From Acetobacterium bakii (lineage in GTDB: Bacteria > Bacillota > Clostridia > Eubacteriales > Eubacteriaceae): a stretch of DNA of 64,000 bases. Positions 17,395 to 26,225 of this stretch are shown one piece after another. The stretch's first letter is position 1; every line of letters begins with the position of its first letter. Below the pieces are notes generated by a model. It was not told the origin of the DNA. It saw nothing but the letters and a program-made list of their open reading frames with translations, and searched no databases. Made by a program: the position numbers and the translations under genes. Location: assembly GCF_001263355.1 (NCBI RefSeq), contig NZ_LGYO01000007.1:124001-188000 (forward strand), in the 5' to 3' direction.

Positions 17395-17495
17395 GTCCTG
17401 GGGACAATGGTAAATCGCTGTCGGCTGCATGATCGGACAGACTACCGCCTGTTCGCCATGATGCCGACAGCTGATGTTACGATTGTCCTCAGGAC
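17395..17495 (+). repeat. Hairpin/MITE-like repeat, family 1, copy 1
   Basis: This 101-bp element has terminal inverted repeats GTCCTGGGGACAAT.../...ATTGTCCTCAGGAC and an inner inverted pair GTCGGCTGCATGATC.../...CATGATGCCGAC. The whole unit can fold into one imperfect hairpin. It is the first of a tandem pair here, with other copies at 31.05 and 37.17 kb. Confidence 0.8.
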
Positions 17496-17520
17496 TTACT
17501 TTTTGTTTATTGGCAAACCC

Positions 17521-17620
17521 GTCCGGGGGACGATGGTAAATCGTTGTCGGCAGCATGATCACACAAGCGATGCCTGTTCGCCTTGATGCCGACAACTGAT
17601 GTTACGATTGTCCCCAGGAC
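17521..17620 (+). repeat. Hairpin/MITE-like repeat, family 1, copy 2
   Basis: This is a second copy in the same orientation, 25 bp after copy 1, with ends GTCCGGGGGAC and GTCCCCAGGAC and the same internal GTCGGCAGCATGATC and GATGCCGACAACTGATG blocks. It ends 22 bp past the carB stop, so it lies in the 3' untranslated region of carB. Confidence 0.8.
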
Positions 17621-17642
17621 TTGCTTTTCCAGTTTGTCTGGT

Positions 17643-20600
17643 TTAACGAATTTCTTTGATGTCAACCAACTCAATTTTGGCCATGGTCCGATTGGACTTC
17701 AGGCAGTCAAGCAGCGCCTGGGCAGTATCCAGAGAGGTCAGCAGGCTGATTGAGGATTCCACGGACTTGCGGCGCATGCGCACATCGTCAGCTTCGGGCA
17801 GGCGCCCTTTGCTTGAGGTGGAAATCACATAGGTCACCTTGCCGCTTTCCAACAAATCGCCGATGTTGGGCTGATTTTCGGACATGCGGCGGACCACCTT
17901 GGTGGGAATGTTGTTTTCATTGAGGATCAGGGCGGTGCCCACGGTTCCGTAAATGGCAAAACCCATTTCGTGGAACTGACGGCCAATCTCCACAATGGCT
18001 TCCTTGTCGCGATCCCGCACGGTCAGGATGACGCCGCCGGAGCGTTCCATTTTTTTGCCCGAGGCCACCAGTCCCTTATACAAGGCATCGGCAAAGGTTT
18101 TGGCCACGCCGAGAACTTCGCCGGTGGATTTCATTTCCGGTCCCAGCTGGGTGTCCATGTCCTGGATCTTGGAAAAGCTGAACACCGGCACCTTAACCGC
18201 AACGTATTCGCCTTCAGGATGAAGACCCGGAGCATAGCCCAGATCCGCCAGTTTGTCACCCAGCATCATTTTAGTGGCCAGGTTAACCATGGGAATATCG
18301 GTGACCTTGGAAATATAGGGTACGGTCCGCGAGGATCGGGGGTTGACTTCAATGACGTATACCTCTTCTTCGTAGATGACGTACTGAATGTTTACCAGTC
18401 CGACAATATCCAGGGCCTTGACCAGCCGGCCGGTATAGTCGATGATGGTTTCCTTGGTGCGGTCATCCAGGGTTTGGGGCGGATAAACGGAAATGGAATC
18501 GCCGGAGTGCACCCCGGCCCGTTCGATGTGTTCCATAATCCCGGGAATCAGGTAATTCTCGCCGTCGCAGATGGCATCCACTTCGACTTCTTTACCCATT
18601 AAATATTTATCGATGAGGACCGGATTTTCCAGGGCCACGGTGGTGATGATGTCCATGTATTCCACCACGTCTTCCTGTTCGTAGGCGATGATCATGTTCT
18701 GACCACCTAACACGTAGGAGGGCCGCAGCAGGACCGGGAAGCCCAGGCGATCGGCCACATCCACAGCCTCAGCGGTGGTATAGACGGTTTCGCCCTGGGG
18801 TCGCCGGATATCACAGCTTTCCAGCAGCTGGTCAAAGACCTCGCGGTCTTCGGCGGCATCAATGTTTTTAGGCGAGGTGCCGAGCACCGGCACGCCCATT
18901 TCTTCTAAATAGCGGGTCAGCTTAATGGCGGTTTGGCCGCCGAACTGGACAATCGCGCCGATTGGTTTTTCGGTTTCCACCACCGAACGGACGTCTTCCT
19001 GGGTTAATGGTTCGAAATAAAGTCGGTCCGAGGTATCAAAATCGGTGGAGACGGTTTCCGGGTTGTTGTTGATTAAAATGGCTTCGTAGCCTTTTTCCCG
19101 TAACGCCCAGGCGCAATGCACCGAACAATAATCAAACTCGATCCCCTGGCCGATCCGGATCGGGCCGGAACCCAGGACCAGAATCCGGTCTTTGCCGCTG
19201 GGATGGGCTTCGATAAACAGCGCCGCTTCATTTTCCTTATCCCGGGTGGAATAAAAATAGGGGGTCTGGGCGGCAAACTCGCCGGCACAGGTATCCACCA
19301 TTTTAAAGGAGGCGTAGGTTTTGATTTCTTCATTGATTTTCTCGCCGGATAATTCTTCGATGGTTTTATCCAGGAAGCCGATTTCCCGGGCAACCCGGAT
19401 GCGTTCTTCGGTGAGACCCAGGGTTTCTAAGTCTTTTTCCATCACTGCCAGATGACGGAGCTTGTCCAAAAACCATTTATCAATTTTGGTAATGGCGAAA
19501 ATAGTGTCCAGAGGTACTTTACGCTTAATTGCTTCGTACACCACAAAGGCCCGTTCGTCATCGGACTCGGCCAGCATGGTCATGATTTCATCATCGCTGG
19601 CGTCAACCAGGCGTTCGATGGTCAGGGTTTCCATACCCAGCTCGATGGAGCGAATGGCTTTCATCATGGCATGTTCAAAGCTTGAGCCAATCGACATGAT
19701 TTCGCCGGTGGCTTTCATCTGGGTGCCCAGGGTTCGTTTGGCATAGACAAATTTATCAAAGGGCCAGCGCGGGAATTTCACAACGATGTAATCCAGAGCC
19801 GGTTCGAAACAGGCGGTGGTATCACCGGTGACTTCGTTGATGATTTCATCCAGGGAAAAACCGACGGCAATCTGGGACGCCACCTTGGCAATCGGATAGC
19901 CGGTGGCCTTGGAGGCCAGGGCCGACGATCGGGAAACCCGGGGGTTGACTTCAATGACGGCATAGTTAAAGTTTTCCGGATTCAGGGCAAACTGAACATT
20001 ACAGCCGCCTTCGACCTTCAGTTCCGAAATGATTTTCAGCGCCGAGGTCCGCAGCATCTGGAATTCCTTATCGCTAAGGGTCTGACAGGGAGCAACCACA
20101 ATGGAATCCCCGGTATGAATCCCGACCGGGTCAAAGTTTTCCATACTGCACACGGTGATGACGTTACCTTTGGAATCCCGCATGACTTCAAATTCAATTT
20201 CTTTCCAGCCGGAAATGCATTTTTCCACCAGGATCTGGGTAATCGGCGACAGCCGCAGACCATGGGTCCCGATTTCCACCAGTTCTTTGCGGTTCTGAAC
20301 AATGCCGCCGCCGGTGCCGCCCATGGTAAAGGCCGGTCGGATAATCACCGGATAACCGATGGTTTCGGCAAAAGCAATGGCCGCAGCGATATCAGTAACT
20401 ACTTCCGAGGGAATACAGGGCTCACCAATGTCCCGCATCATGTCCTTAAAGGCTTGACGGTCTTCGGCTTTTTCAATGGTTTCGAGGTTGGCTCCCAATA
20501 GCTTGACGCCGTGGGCTTCCAGGAAACCTTCTTTGGCCAGCTGCATCGACAGGGTCAATCCGGTTTGGCCGCCCAGGGTTGACAGCACGCTGTCGGGTTT

Positions 20601-20843
20601 TTCCAACAGAATGACCCGTTTGACTACTTCCAGAGTCAACGGTTCAATATATATTTTATCCGCCATCGATTTATCGGTCATAATCGTGGCCGGATTCGAG
20701 TTAATCAGGACCACTTCCAAACCGGCGTTGCGCAAGGCTTTACAGGCCTGGGTTCCGGCATAATCAAATTCAGCGGCCTGGCCGATAATAATCGGACCCG
20801 ATCCGATGACCAGTACGCGTTTTACATCGCTTCTTAAAGGCAT
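17643..20843 (-). CDS. carB: Carbamoyl-phosphate synthase large subunit
   Basis: At 1066 residues this is the full family length. It has two homologous ATP-grasp halves (starting near residues 1 and 545, each with an IGQ..EFDY motif: GPIIIGQAAEFDYAG and GPIRIGQGIEFDYCS). A C-terminal MGS-like allosteric domain follows (about residues 925-1066, beginning KKMERSGGVILTVRDRDKEA). It makes carbamoyl phosphate from bicarbonate, ATP and ammonia tunnelled from CarA for pyrimidine and arginine synthesis. The ATG lies within the last 10 bases of carA, with AAAGGGGG upstream, so the pair is translationally coupled. Confidence 0.98.
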   Translation of the reverse strand: MPLRSDVKRVLVIGSGPIIIGQAAEFDYAGTQACKALRNAGLEVVLINSNPATIMTDKSMADKIYIEPLTLEVVKRVILLEKPDSVLSTLGGQTGLTLSMQLAKEGFLEAHGVKLLGANLETIEKAEDRQAFKDMMRDIGEPCIPSEVVTDIAAAIAFAETIGYPVIIRPAFTMGGTGGGIVQNRKELVEIGTHGLRLSPITQILVEKCISGWKEIEFEVMRDSKGNVITVCSMENFDPVGIHTGDSIVVAPCQTLSDKEFQMLRTSALKIISELKVEGGCNVQFALNPENFNYAVIEVNPRVSRSSALASKATGYPIAKVASQIAVGFSLDEIINEVTGDTTACFEPALDYIVVKFPRWPFDKFVYAKRTLGTQMKATGEIMSIGSSFEHAMMKAIRSIELGMETLTIERLVDASDDEIMTMLAESDDERAFVVYEAIKRKVPLDTIFAITKIDKWFLDKLRHLAVMEKDLETLGLTEERIRVAREIGFLDKTIEELSGEKINEEIKTYASFKMVDTCAGEFAAQTPYFYSTRDKENEAALFIEAHPSGKDRILVLGSGPIRIGQGIEFDYCSVHCAWALREKGYEAILINNNPETVSTDFDTSDRLYFEPLTQEDVRSVVETEKPIGAIVQFGGQTAIKLTRYLEEMGVPVLGTSPKNIDAAEDREVFDQLLESCDIRRPQGETVYTTAEAVDVADRLGFPVLLRPSYVLGGQNMIIAYEQEDVVEYMDIITTVALENPVLIDKYLMGKEVEVDAICDGENYLIPGIMEHIERAGVHSGDSISVYPPQTLDDRTKETIIDYTGRLVKALDIVGLVNIQYVIYEEEVYVIEVNPRSSRTVPYISKVTDIPMVNLATKMMLGDKLADLGYAPGLHPEGEYVAVKVPVFSFSKIQDMDTQLGPEMKSTGEVLGVAKTFADALYKGLVASGKKMERSGGVILTVRDRDKEAIVEIGRQFHEMGFAIYGTVGTALILNENNIPTKVVRRMSENQPNIGDLLESGKVTYVISTSSKGRLPEADDVRMRRKSVESSISLLTSLDTAQALLDCLKSNRTMAKIELVDIKEIR

Positions 20844-21952
20844 CCCAGTTGCCCCCTTTCCATAAGGTTCGTGAATTTTTCAAACAGATAGCCGGTGTCA
20901 TTGGGTCCGGCACTGGCTTCCGGATGAAACTGAACGGTATAGGCACAGCAATTTTTATACTCGATGCCTTCACAGGTACCGTCGTTGAGATTAAAATGGG
21001 TAATCGTGCCGATGTCTTCTTTAATGCTTTCGGGCACCACGGCATAACCATGATTCTGGCTGGTAATAAAGACCCGGTCCCGGGCGACGTCCTTGACCGG
21101 CTGATTCATGCCCCGATGACCGTATTTGAGCTTAATGGTTTCCCCGCCCATGGCTAGCGCCATCAGCTGATGACCCAAACAGATGCCAAAGATCGGTTTA
21201 CCGTAGGCAATGAAATCTTTGATGTTTTCAATAATTTGCACGTTTTCGGCCGGGTCCCCGGGTCCGTTGGACAGCATGATCCCGTCGGGATTGAGCATCC
21301 GAATTTCATCCACGGTGGTGTTGGCCGGCATCACGGTGACGTTGCAGCCCAAGCGCAATAACATCCGCAGAATATTGTGCTTAAAACCGTAATCAATCAG
21401 CGCCACGTGGTTGGCCCGGTTATCCTGGCTGTAATACCAGCCCTTATTTTTCCGGGTCACCGCCTGGACCGGTTGAACCACTTTAAAGTCCCTGATCTGT
21501 TCCATTAGGGCTTCCTTGGTGGTGTCAATATCCTCGGTGGTGATGGCGGCGTTCATGGTCCCGTGTTCTCTGATGATCCGGGTAATGGCCCGGGTATCGA
21601 CATCCCAGATCCCTATTTTATCCTGTTCGATCATAAATTCGTTAATGGTTTTGGTGTTTCTGAAATTGGATGGTTCTTCACACCATTCTTTGGTGATATA
21701 GCCGTTGACCCAGCTTCGTTCGGATTCCATATCATCCATATTAATCCCATAGTTGCCGATGAGAGGATAGGTTTGCAGGACAATCTGGCCAAAATAAGAT
21801 GGATCGGTCAGCACTTCCTGATAACCGGTCATGCCGGTGTTAAATACAATTTCTCCAATGGTGGTGCCTTCGCACCCAAAGTTATAGCCTTCAAAAACGG
21901 TGCCGTCCGACAGTACCAGCCAGGCCCGTTTATCTCTTTTATAATAAGACAT
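20834..21952 (-). CDS. carA: Carbamoyl-phosphate synthase small subunit (glutaminase)
   Basis: At 372 residues this matches the usual CarA. The N-terminal CPSase domain (RAWLVLSDGTVFEGYNFG) is followed by a class I glutamine amidotransferase domain with the nucleophile in GICLGHQLMALAMGG and the catalytic His/Glu in VQFHPEASAGP. It supplies ammonia to CarB. It lies 65 bp after purA, separated by a strong purA terminator, so it needs its own promoter or readthrough. No obvious PyrR-type attenuator was seen. Confidence 0.97.
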   Translation of the reverse strand: MSYYKRDKRAWLVLSDGTVFEGYNFGCEGTTIGEIVFNTGMTGYQEVLTDPSYFGQIVLQTYPLIGNYGINMDDMESERSWVNGYITKEWCEEPSNFRNTKTINEFMIEQDKIGIWDVDTRAITRIIREHGTMNAAITTEDIDTTKEALMEQIRDFKVVQPVQAVTRKNKGWYYSQDNRANHVALIDYGFKHNILRMLLRLGCNVTVMPANTTVDEIRMLNPDGIMLSNGPGDPAENVQIIENIKDFIAYGKPIFGICLGHQLMALAMGGETIKLKYGHRGMNQPVKDVARDRVFITSQNHGYAVVPESIKEDIGTITHFNLNDGTCEGIEYKNCCAYTVQFHPEASAGPNDTGYLFEKFTNLMERGQLGCL

Positions 21953-21979
21953 TTTTCCCTCCGCTTTGTTTTATATTTC

Positions 21980-22015
21980 TAAAAAATACCTGATTGCATG
22001 CAATCAGGTATTTTG
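21980..22015 (-). terminator. Intrinsic terminator of purA
   Basis: A perfect palindrome, AATACCTGATTGCA followed by TGCAATCAGGTATT, begins 4 bp after the purA stop. It is followed on the minus strand by TTTTTTAG. It lies immediately upstream of carA. Confidence 0.85.
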
Positions 22016-22017
22016 TA

Positions 22018-23295
22018 TTAGTGTGTCAGTCGAATTGCCAGGTCTTCTCGGTCCGGTCCAACCCCTACATAAGCAACGGTGGTTCCGACCAGGTCTTCAA
22101 TTGTTTTGATGTATATTTTGGCGTTTTCCGGCAGATCGCCAATCCGGCGAATCTGGGTGGTGTCGCTCATCCAACCCTGCAGGGTGATATAAACCGGTTC
22201 AACCCGTTCTAAATCTTCGGTGGTCGGAAAACCCTTAACCAGTTCGCCATCGAGCATATAGTCAACGCAAATCTTGATTTCCGGCAAATTGTCAAGCTTG
22301 TCAATTTTACATAAAGCCAGTTCATCATAACCGTTAATTGAATGGGTGTATCTTACCACCGGAATGTCAAACCAACCCAATCGACGGGATCGACCGGTTC
22401 TAGCCCCGAATTCATCATCCGGTTTTTCGCCGGTGCCGCGCAGCATGTCAATGGTACCGCCAACCTCTTCGGTTGGGAAGGGGCCGCCGCCAACAGCACT
22501 GGAAAAGGCCTTAGCCACGCCAATGACCTTATTGATTTTCTTGGCCGGAAAACCGCCGCTGACTGCAGCATAGGCAGCCAGGGGATTGGAGGATGTCACA
22601 TAGGGGAAAATCCCCAAGTCAATGTCCTTCATGGCGCCCAATTGGCCTTCAAAAAGTATTTCTTTATCCGCATCAATCATATCGTGAAGATAAACCATGG
22701 GATCAACAATCATATGCCCATATGTTTTTGCCCAAAATTCGCATTTGGCATAAAGTTCTTCAACCGTATAAGGCTCAATCTTATACGAAGCCATCTGATC
22801 GTTCACAACCGGAACAATGGTTTCAAGCTTGGCTCGGGCATTTTCCAGTTTGAGTAAATCTTCGAAACGCAGGCTTTTGCGCAGGGCTTTGTAGGCATAC
22901 GCCTGACCAATCCCGCGTTTGGTGGTCCCGATACCGCCGCTGGCTTCCATCAGCTCATCCAGTTTTTGATGGTATGGCATCAGAATGTGTGCCTTGGCCG
23001 AAATTTTCATTCGGTCCACGCCCAGGCCGACATCTGTGATTTGCTGCATTTCTTCGATGAGAACGTCGGGATTCACAACCATGCCGGTGCCAATCAGGCA
23101 TTGGCATTCTTTATTAAAAATGCCACAGGGAATTAAGTGAAGCTTAAAAACACCGTAATCATTTATTACAGTATGACCTGCATTGTCCCCTCCCTGAAAT
23201 CGCACAATTAAGTCCGATTGCATAGCGAAGTAATCCACCATTTTTCCTTTACCTTCATCGCCCCACTGGGCGCCAACTAATACAGAAATCGACAT
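22018..23295 (-). CDS. purA: Adenylosuccinate synthetase
   Basis: This 425-residue protein begins MSISVLVGAQWGDEGKGKMVD, the GTP-binding start characteristic of PurA. Further family motifs are GGDNAGHTV, GIGTTKRGIGQAY, TSSNPLAAYA and TGRSRRLGW. It condenses IMP with aspartate using GTP in the first step from IMP to AMP. The ATG at 23295 is preferred because AAGGAAGG lies upstream; the frame extends further 5' but that part has no similarity and no ribosome site. It has its own terminator and probably its own promoter. Confidence 0.97.
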   Translation of the reverse strand: MSISVLVGAQWGDEGKGKMVDYFAMQSDLIVRFQGGDNAGHTVINDYGVFKLHLIPCGIFNKECQCLIGTGMVVNPDVLIEEMQQITDVGLGVDRMKISAKAHILMPYHQKLDELMEASGGIGTTKRGIGQAYAYKALRKSLRFEDLLKLENARAKLETIVPVVNDQMASYKIEPYTVEELYAKCEFWAKTYGHMIVDPMVYLHDMIDADKEILFEGQLGAMKDIDLGIFPYVTSSNPLAAYAAVSGGFPAKKINKVIGVAKAFSSAVGGGPFPTEEVGGTIDMLRGTGEKPDDEFGARTGRSRRLGWFDIPVVRYTHSINGYDELALCKIDKLDNLPEIKICVDYMLDGELVKGFPTTEDLERVEPVYITLQGWMSDTTQIRRIGDLPENAKIYIKTIEDLVGTTVAYVGVGPDREDLAIRLTH

Positions 23296-23418
23296 ATATT
23301 TTTTTCCTTCCTTATACCTCAGATCCGAATTCACAATCAGGATGATTGCCGTTCTTCTCTCTAAAGCCTTGAAATAATTATTTTTATTTAATACGATGGG
23401 ATCAATTTTTCCCAGAAT

Positions 23419-23424
23419 ATTATA
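23419..23424 (-). promoter_or_regulatory. Probable extended -10 element for purA
   Basis: The minus strand reads TGTTATAAT about 125 bases before the purA start, an extended -10 (TGnTATAAT) arrangement. No strong -35 box stands at 17 bases, as is allowed for extended -10 promoters. Confidence 0.45.
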
Positions 23425-23514
23425 ACATAAAGCAGTGACAATTGATTCACATATTTTCAAAAAATATGATGATATTGTTTACATATTTCTATTGTTATTA
23501 TACCACAACATACT

Positions 23515-23557
23515 AAAGGGTTCCATAATAAGACTCAGTCTTATTATGGAACCCTTT
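23515..23557 (-). terminator. Strong hairpin terminator after the nitrogen operon
   Basis: AAAGGGTTCCATAATAAGAC pairs with its exact complement around a very short loop, starting one base after the stop of the ANTAR gene. Its T-tail on the minus strand is short (CCCTTTAG). On the plus strand it is followed by a T-rich stretch that lies in coding sequence. Confidence 0.65.
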
Positions 23558-23558
23558 T

Positions 23559-24134
23559 CTATTTCTTTTTCCCATAGGTTTTGATGATTTGTTCGGCCAC
23601 TTTTCGTGGTGACTGGCGAGTGTCCATGGCCTTCTTTTGAATGTAGCGATGAGCCTCTGCCTCGGACATATCGAGGTAACCCATTAAGCAGAGCTTGCCC
23701 CGGTAGACTGCCGCCATATCGTCAATTTTTTCTTTGAGCTCGGTATTTTTGTTTTCCAGTCGCTGGATTTTCTCCCGTGACGCAAGCACAAACCGGACGT
23801 TTTGGACCAGGAGCTGACGGTTTAGGGGCTTTGCCACCACAAAGGCCGTTGTATCCACAAGTTTTTCCTCCACATGATCGACAAGCTCGCTTTTGACAAT
23901 CAGTATCATTCCGACAGTCATTTTTTCAAGGGTATCAATGGCAAAATCGACGCCAAATTCATCACCCAGCGGGGTATTTACAATGACCAGATCATACTCA
24001 ACTTCCAGGAGCCTGCGGCGGCCTTCGGCGGCTGAGGTAGCCGAATCGATTAATTGAAAATTCATGGGGCGCACTATTTCAGCCAGCCCCTTAATCACAT
24101 CATTTTGTTTGCAAACCAACAATACGCTACTCAT
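23559..24134 (-). CDS. ANTAR-domain RNA-binding regulator with a degenerate receiver
   Basis: This 191-residue protein has a receiver-like N-terminal domain (residues 1-120), a coiled linker, and a C-terminal ANTAR domain (LCLMGYLDMSEAEAHRYIQKKAMD...SPRKVAEQII). The phospho-acceptor position reads VIVNTP, with Asn for Asp, and the acidic pair of the first strand is missing (LLVCKQND), although the conserved Lys (AKPLN) remains. It is therefore probably not controlled by phosphorylation. ANTAR proteins bind paired hexaloop hairpins and prevent termination, and in Clostridia they often control nitrogen genes. The ATG at 24134 has AGGAGG 8 bases upstream. It is the last gene of the glutamate synthase operon. 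Confidence 0.88.
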   Translation of the reverse strand: MSSVLLVCKQNDVIKGLAEIVRPMNFQLIDSATSAAEGRRRLLEVEYDLVIVNTPLGDEFGVDFAIDTLEKMTVGMILIVKSELVDHVEEKLVDTTAFVVAKPLNRQLLVQNVRFVLASREKIQRLENKNTELKEKIDDMAAVYRGKLCLMGYLDMSEAEAHRYIQKKAMDTRQSPRKVAEQIIKTYGKKK

Positions 24135-24178
24135 CCCCTTCACCTCCTACCCTATTTTTGTTTTTATTGGTGTTGGGT

Positions 24179-25468
24179 TTAATAAATAGAAAGGTAACGG
24201 TCAATTTCCCAGGGATGAACCGTTTTGATGTAATCCATCCATTCCTGTTTTTTAAGCTCGATGTATTTTTGCTTCAGGTCGTTTCCCAAAACACTTGCGA
24301 TCAGAGCATCGGCTTCCATAGCGCAAATGGCTTCGGCCAGGGTTACCGGAAGGGATTCTGCTTCAAGGTTCACCTCTTCCATCAGGGGCATTTTTTTCGC
24401 CAGCCCCTCAAGTCCGGCGGCTAAAATAACCGCAAAGGTTAAATAGGGATTACAGGTGGGATCCGGGCTGCGCAGCTCCATGCGGGAATATTGCCCGACG
24501 GCCACCGGAATCCGAATCAGCGAGGCATGGTTGCTGATCCCCCAGCCAATGGTTTTTGGTGCTTCATGGCTGCCCATAAAACGCTTGTAACTGTTGATCA
24601 GCGGATTGGCAATGGCAGTGATGCCCTTGATATGGGCTAATACCCCGGCAATGAAATACCGGGCTTGTTCGGAGAGTTCACCATCAATGGTTTCGAAAAT
24701 ATTTTTTCCGTCGATGATTAAGGACGCATTGACATGCATGCCGCTACCGGGCTCATCCATCAGCGGTTTTGGCAAAAAGGATGCATGGAGACCATTTCGC
24801 TGAGCCACGGTTTTCACCACGGTCTTAAAGGTCATCATATTATCCGCGGACAACAGGGCATTATCGTATTTAAAATCAATCCCGTGCTGGCCCTTGCCGG
24901 CTTCATGGCGGGAGCTTTCAATTTCAAAGCCCATGTCCTCCAATGTCAGGCAAATTTCTCTGCGGGTGTTTTCGCCGCGATCAAAGGGCGCCAGATCAAA
25001 ATATCCGGCCTGATCGCTGGGCGTAGTGGTTGGTTCCCCATCTTCGTCCTGTTTGAACAGATAAAATTCACACTCGGTCCCGGTATTAAAAAGGTAACCC
25101 AACGCTTCTGCCTGTTTCATGGTTTCCCTTAAAATATTGCGGCTATCACCTCTGAAAATACTGCCGTCAGGGTATCTGATATCACATAGAATCCGGGCCA
25201 CCTTGCCCTGCTGAGGACGCCAGGGTAAAATCTGAATCGTACTCATGTCCGGGAATAAAACCAGATCCGCATTTTTCGATTCGGAAAATCCCGCCACTGA
25301 CGAGGAATCAAAAGGGATCCCACAGGCCAAAGCGCGTTCCATCTGGTTCGCTAAAATAGCGATGTTACGGTTTTGACCATCAAGATCACAAAACTGAAGC
25401 CGAATGAATTTAACGTCATTTTCTTCGATAAATTCCATGGCTTCGATGGTTTTTCTAGTTAGGCTCAT
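24179..25468 (-). CDS. glnA: Type I glutamine synthetase
   Basis: This 429-residue member of the GlnA family has the N-terminal beta-grasp (IRLQFCDLDGQNRNIAI) and catalytic domain motifs (GTECEFYLF, EAGKGQHGIDFKY, GSGMHVNASL, NSYKRFMG, MELRSPDPTCNPYLTF). It makes glutamine from glutamate, ammonia and ATP. It is slightly short for the family. It reads SNHASLIRIP where most GlnA proteins read NRSALIRIP, so a conserved Arg near the nucleotide site is His. It lies between the glutamate synthase genes and the ANTAR gene, giving a complete GS-GOGAT unit. A second, unrelated GS is encoded at 33.2 kb. Confidence 0.93.
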   Translation of the reverse strand: MSLTRKTIEAMEFIEENDVKFIRLQFCDLDGQNRNIAILANQMERALACGIPFDSSSVAGFSESKNADLVLFPDMSTIQILPWRPQQGKVARILCDIRYPDGSIFRGDSRNILRETMKQAEALGYLFNTGTECEFYLFKQDEDGEPTTTPSDQAGYFDLAPFDRGENTRREICLTLEDMGFEIESSRHEAGKGQHGIDFKYDNALLSADNMMTFKTVVKTVAQRNGLHASFLPKPLMDEPGSGMHVNASLIIDGKNIFETIDGELSEQARYFIAGVLAHIKGITAIANPLINSYKRFMGSHEAPKTIGWGISNHASLIRIPVAVGQYSRMELRSPDPTCNPYLTFAVILAAGLEGLAKKMPLMEEVNLEAESLPVTLAEAICAMEADALIASVLGNDLKQKYIELKKQEWMDYIKTVHPWEIDRYLSIY

Positions 25469-25486
25469 TTTATACCTCCATTAATA

Positions 25487-26209
25487 TTAATTGTGTGCAT
25501 AGATTGTGTTGTAGTGATTGCCACCACCGGGGGTTATTTTATAGAAGGGCTTGTTGAAAATATCAGCCTCCAATATATTAAAATAGCTGCAGTAGTTCTT
25601 GATAAAAGGTTGGATCTCCGTAAGATCTTCCCGGGCGCATTCCCTGATCAGTAAATGGGGCAGCGGATTTTGGGGCGGCACATCACTTCTAATATACATC
25701 ACCCCGCCGTGCATGCCGGTGCCACAATAATTGCCGGTGGGGAAGGAGTTATCCACACCCAGTCCCAATACCACCAGGATTCCGCCGGCCTGGTATTCAC
25801 CTAAAAAAGAACCGACCCGCCCCCCGACAACGAGGACCGGTTTGTTTTCCTGATATTCTTTCATATGAATCCCGACCCGGTAGCCGCCATTACCTTTGAC
25901 GTAAATAACGCCGCCGCGCATGGCATAACCCAGGGTATCGCCGCCATTGCCGTGAACAATGATTTCGCCGTTATTCATGGTATCGCCCACGGCATCCTGA
26001 ACGTTGCCGTAAACCGTGATATTGCAGTTATCCAGGTAGGCGCCCAGGGCATTGCCCGGGGTGCCGTGCAGGATCAGATTTTTGCCCTGTACCCCGCTGC
26101 CGATATAACGCTGGCCAATGATATTGTTGACGGTCACTTCACTGGCATCCGCCTGTTTAATGGCTTTATTCAAATCTGCAAAATAGATATCTTTTCCTTC
26201 TATAATCAT
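25487..26209 (-). CDS. Glutamate synthase GXGXG-domain subunit (GltB3 type)
   Basis: This 240-residue protein is the beta-helical C-terminal domain of the glutamate synthase large subunit as a separate polypeptide. Repeated G..G motifs are clear: YGNVQDAVGDTMNNGEI, VHGNGGDTLGYAMRGG and VKGNGGYRVG. In conventional GltB this domain packs against the FMN domain and supports the ammonia tunnel. The free-standing form is typical of archaeal-type split glutamate synthases, whose other parts are encoded just upstream. It precedes glnA by 18 bp. Confidence 0.9.
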   Translation of the reverse strand: MIIEGKDIYFADLNKAIKQADASEVTVNNIIGQRYIGSGVQGKNLILHGTPGNALGAYLDNCNITVYGNVQDAVGDTMNNGEIIVHGNGGDTLGYAMRGGVIYVKGNGGYRVGIHMKEYQENKPVLVVGGRVGSFLGEYQAGGILVVLGLGVDNSFPTGNYCGTGMHGGVMYIRSDVPPQNPLPHLLIRECAREDLTEIQPFIKNYCSYFNILEADIFNKPFYKITPGGGNHYNTIYAHN

Positions 26210-26225
26210 CTTTTCCTCCTTCGAC

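Noticed and set aside
17158-17595. Open frames on both strands across 17.16-17.60 kb
   Set aside because: They run through the tandem hairpin elements and the terminator, have no ribosome site, and mirror each other because of the inverted repeats.
17395-17620. Tandem repeats considered as a CRISPR array
   Set aside because: There are only two adjacent units of about 100 bp with internal inverted symmetry, no short repeat-spacer periodicity and no cas genes.
19073-20302. Long antisense frames opposite carB
   Set aside because: They are shadows produced by the GC-skewed third codon position of a highly conserved gene, without ribosome sites.
17643-21952. carA/carB read as caffeate-reduction genes of acetogens that share these symbols
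   Set aside because: Length, ATP-grasp duplication and glutaminase motifs show carbamoyl-phosphate synthase.
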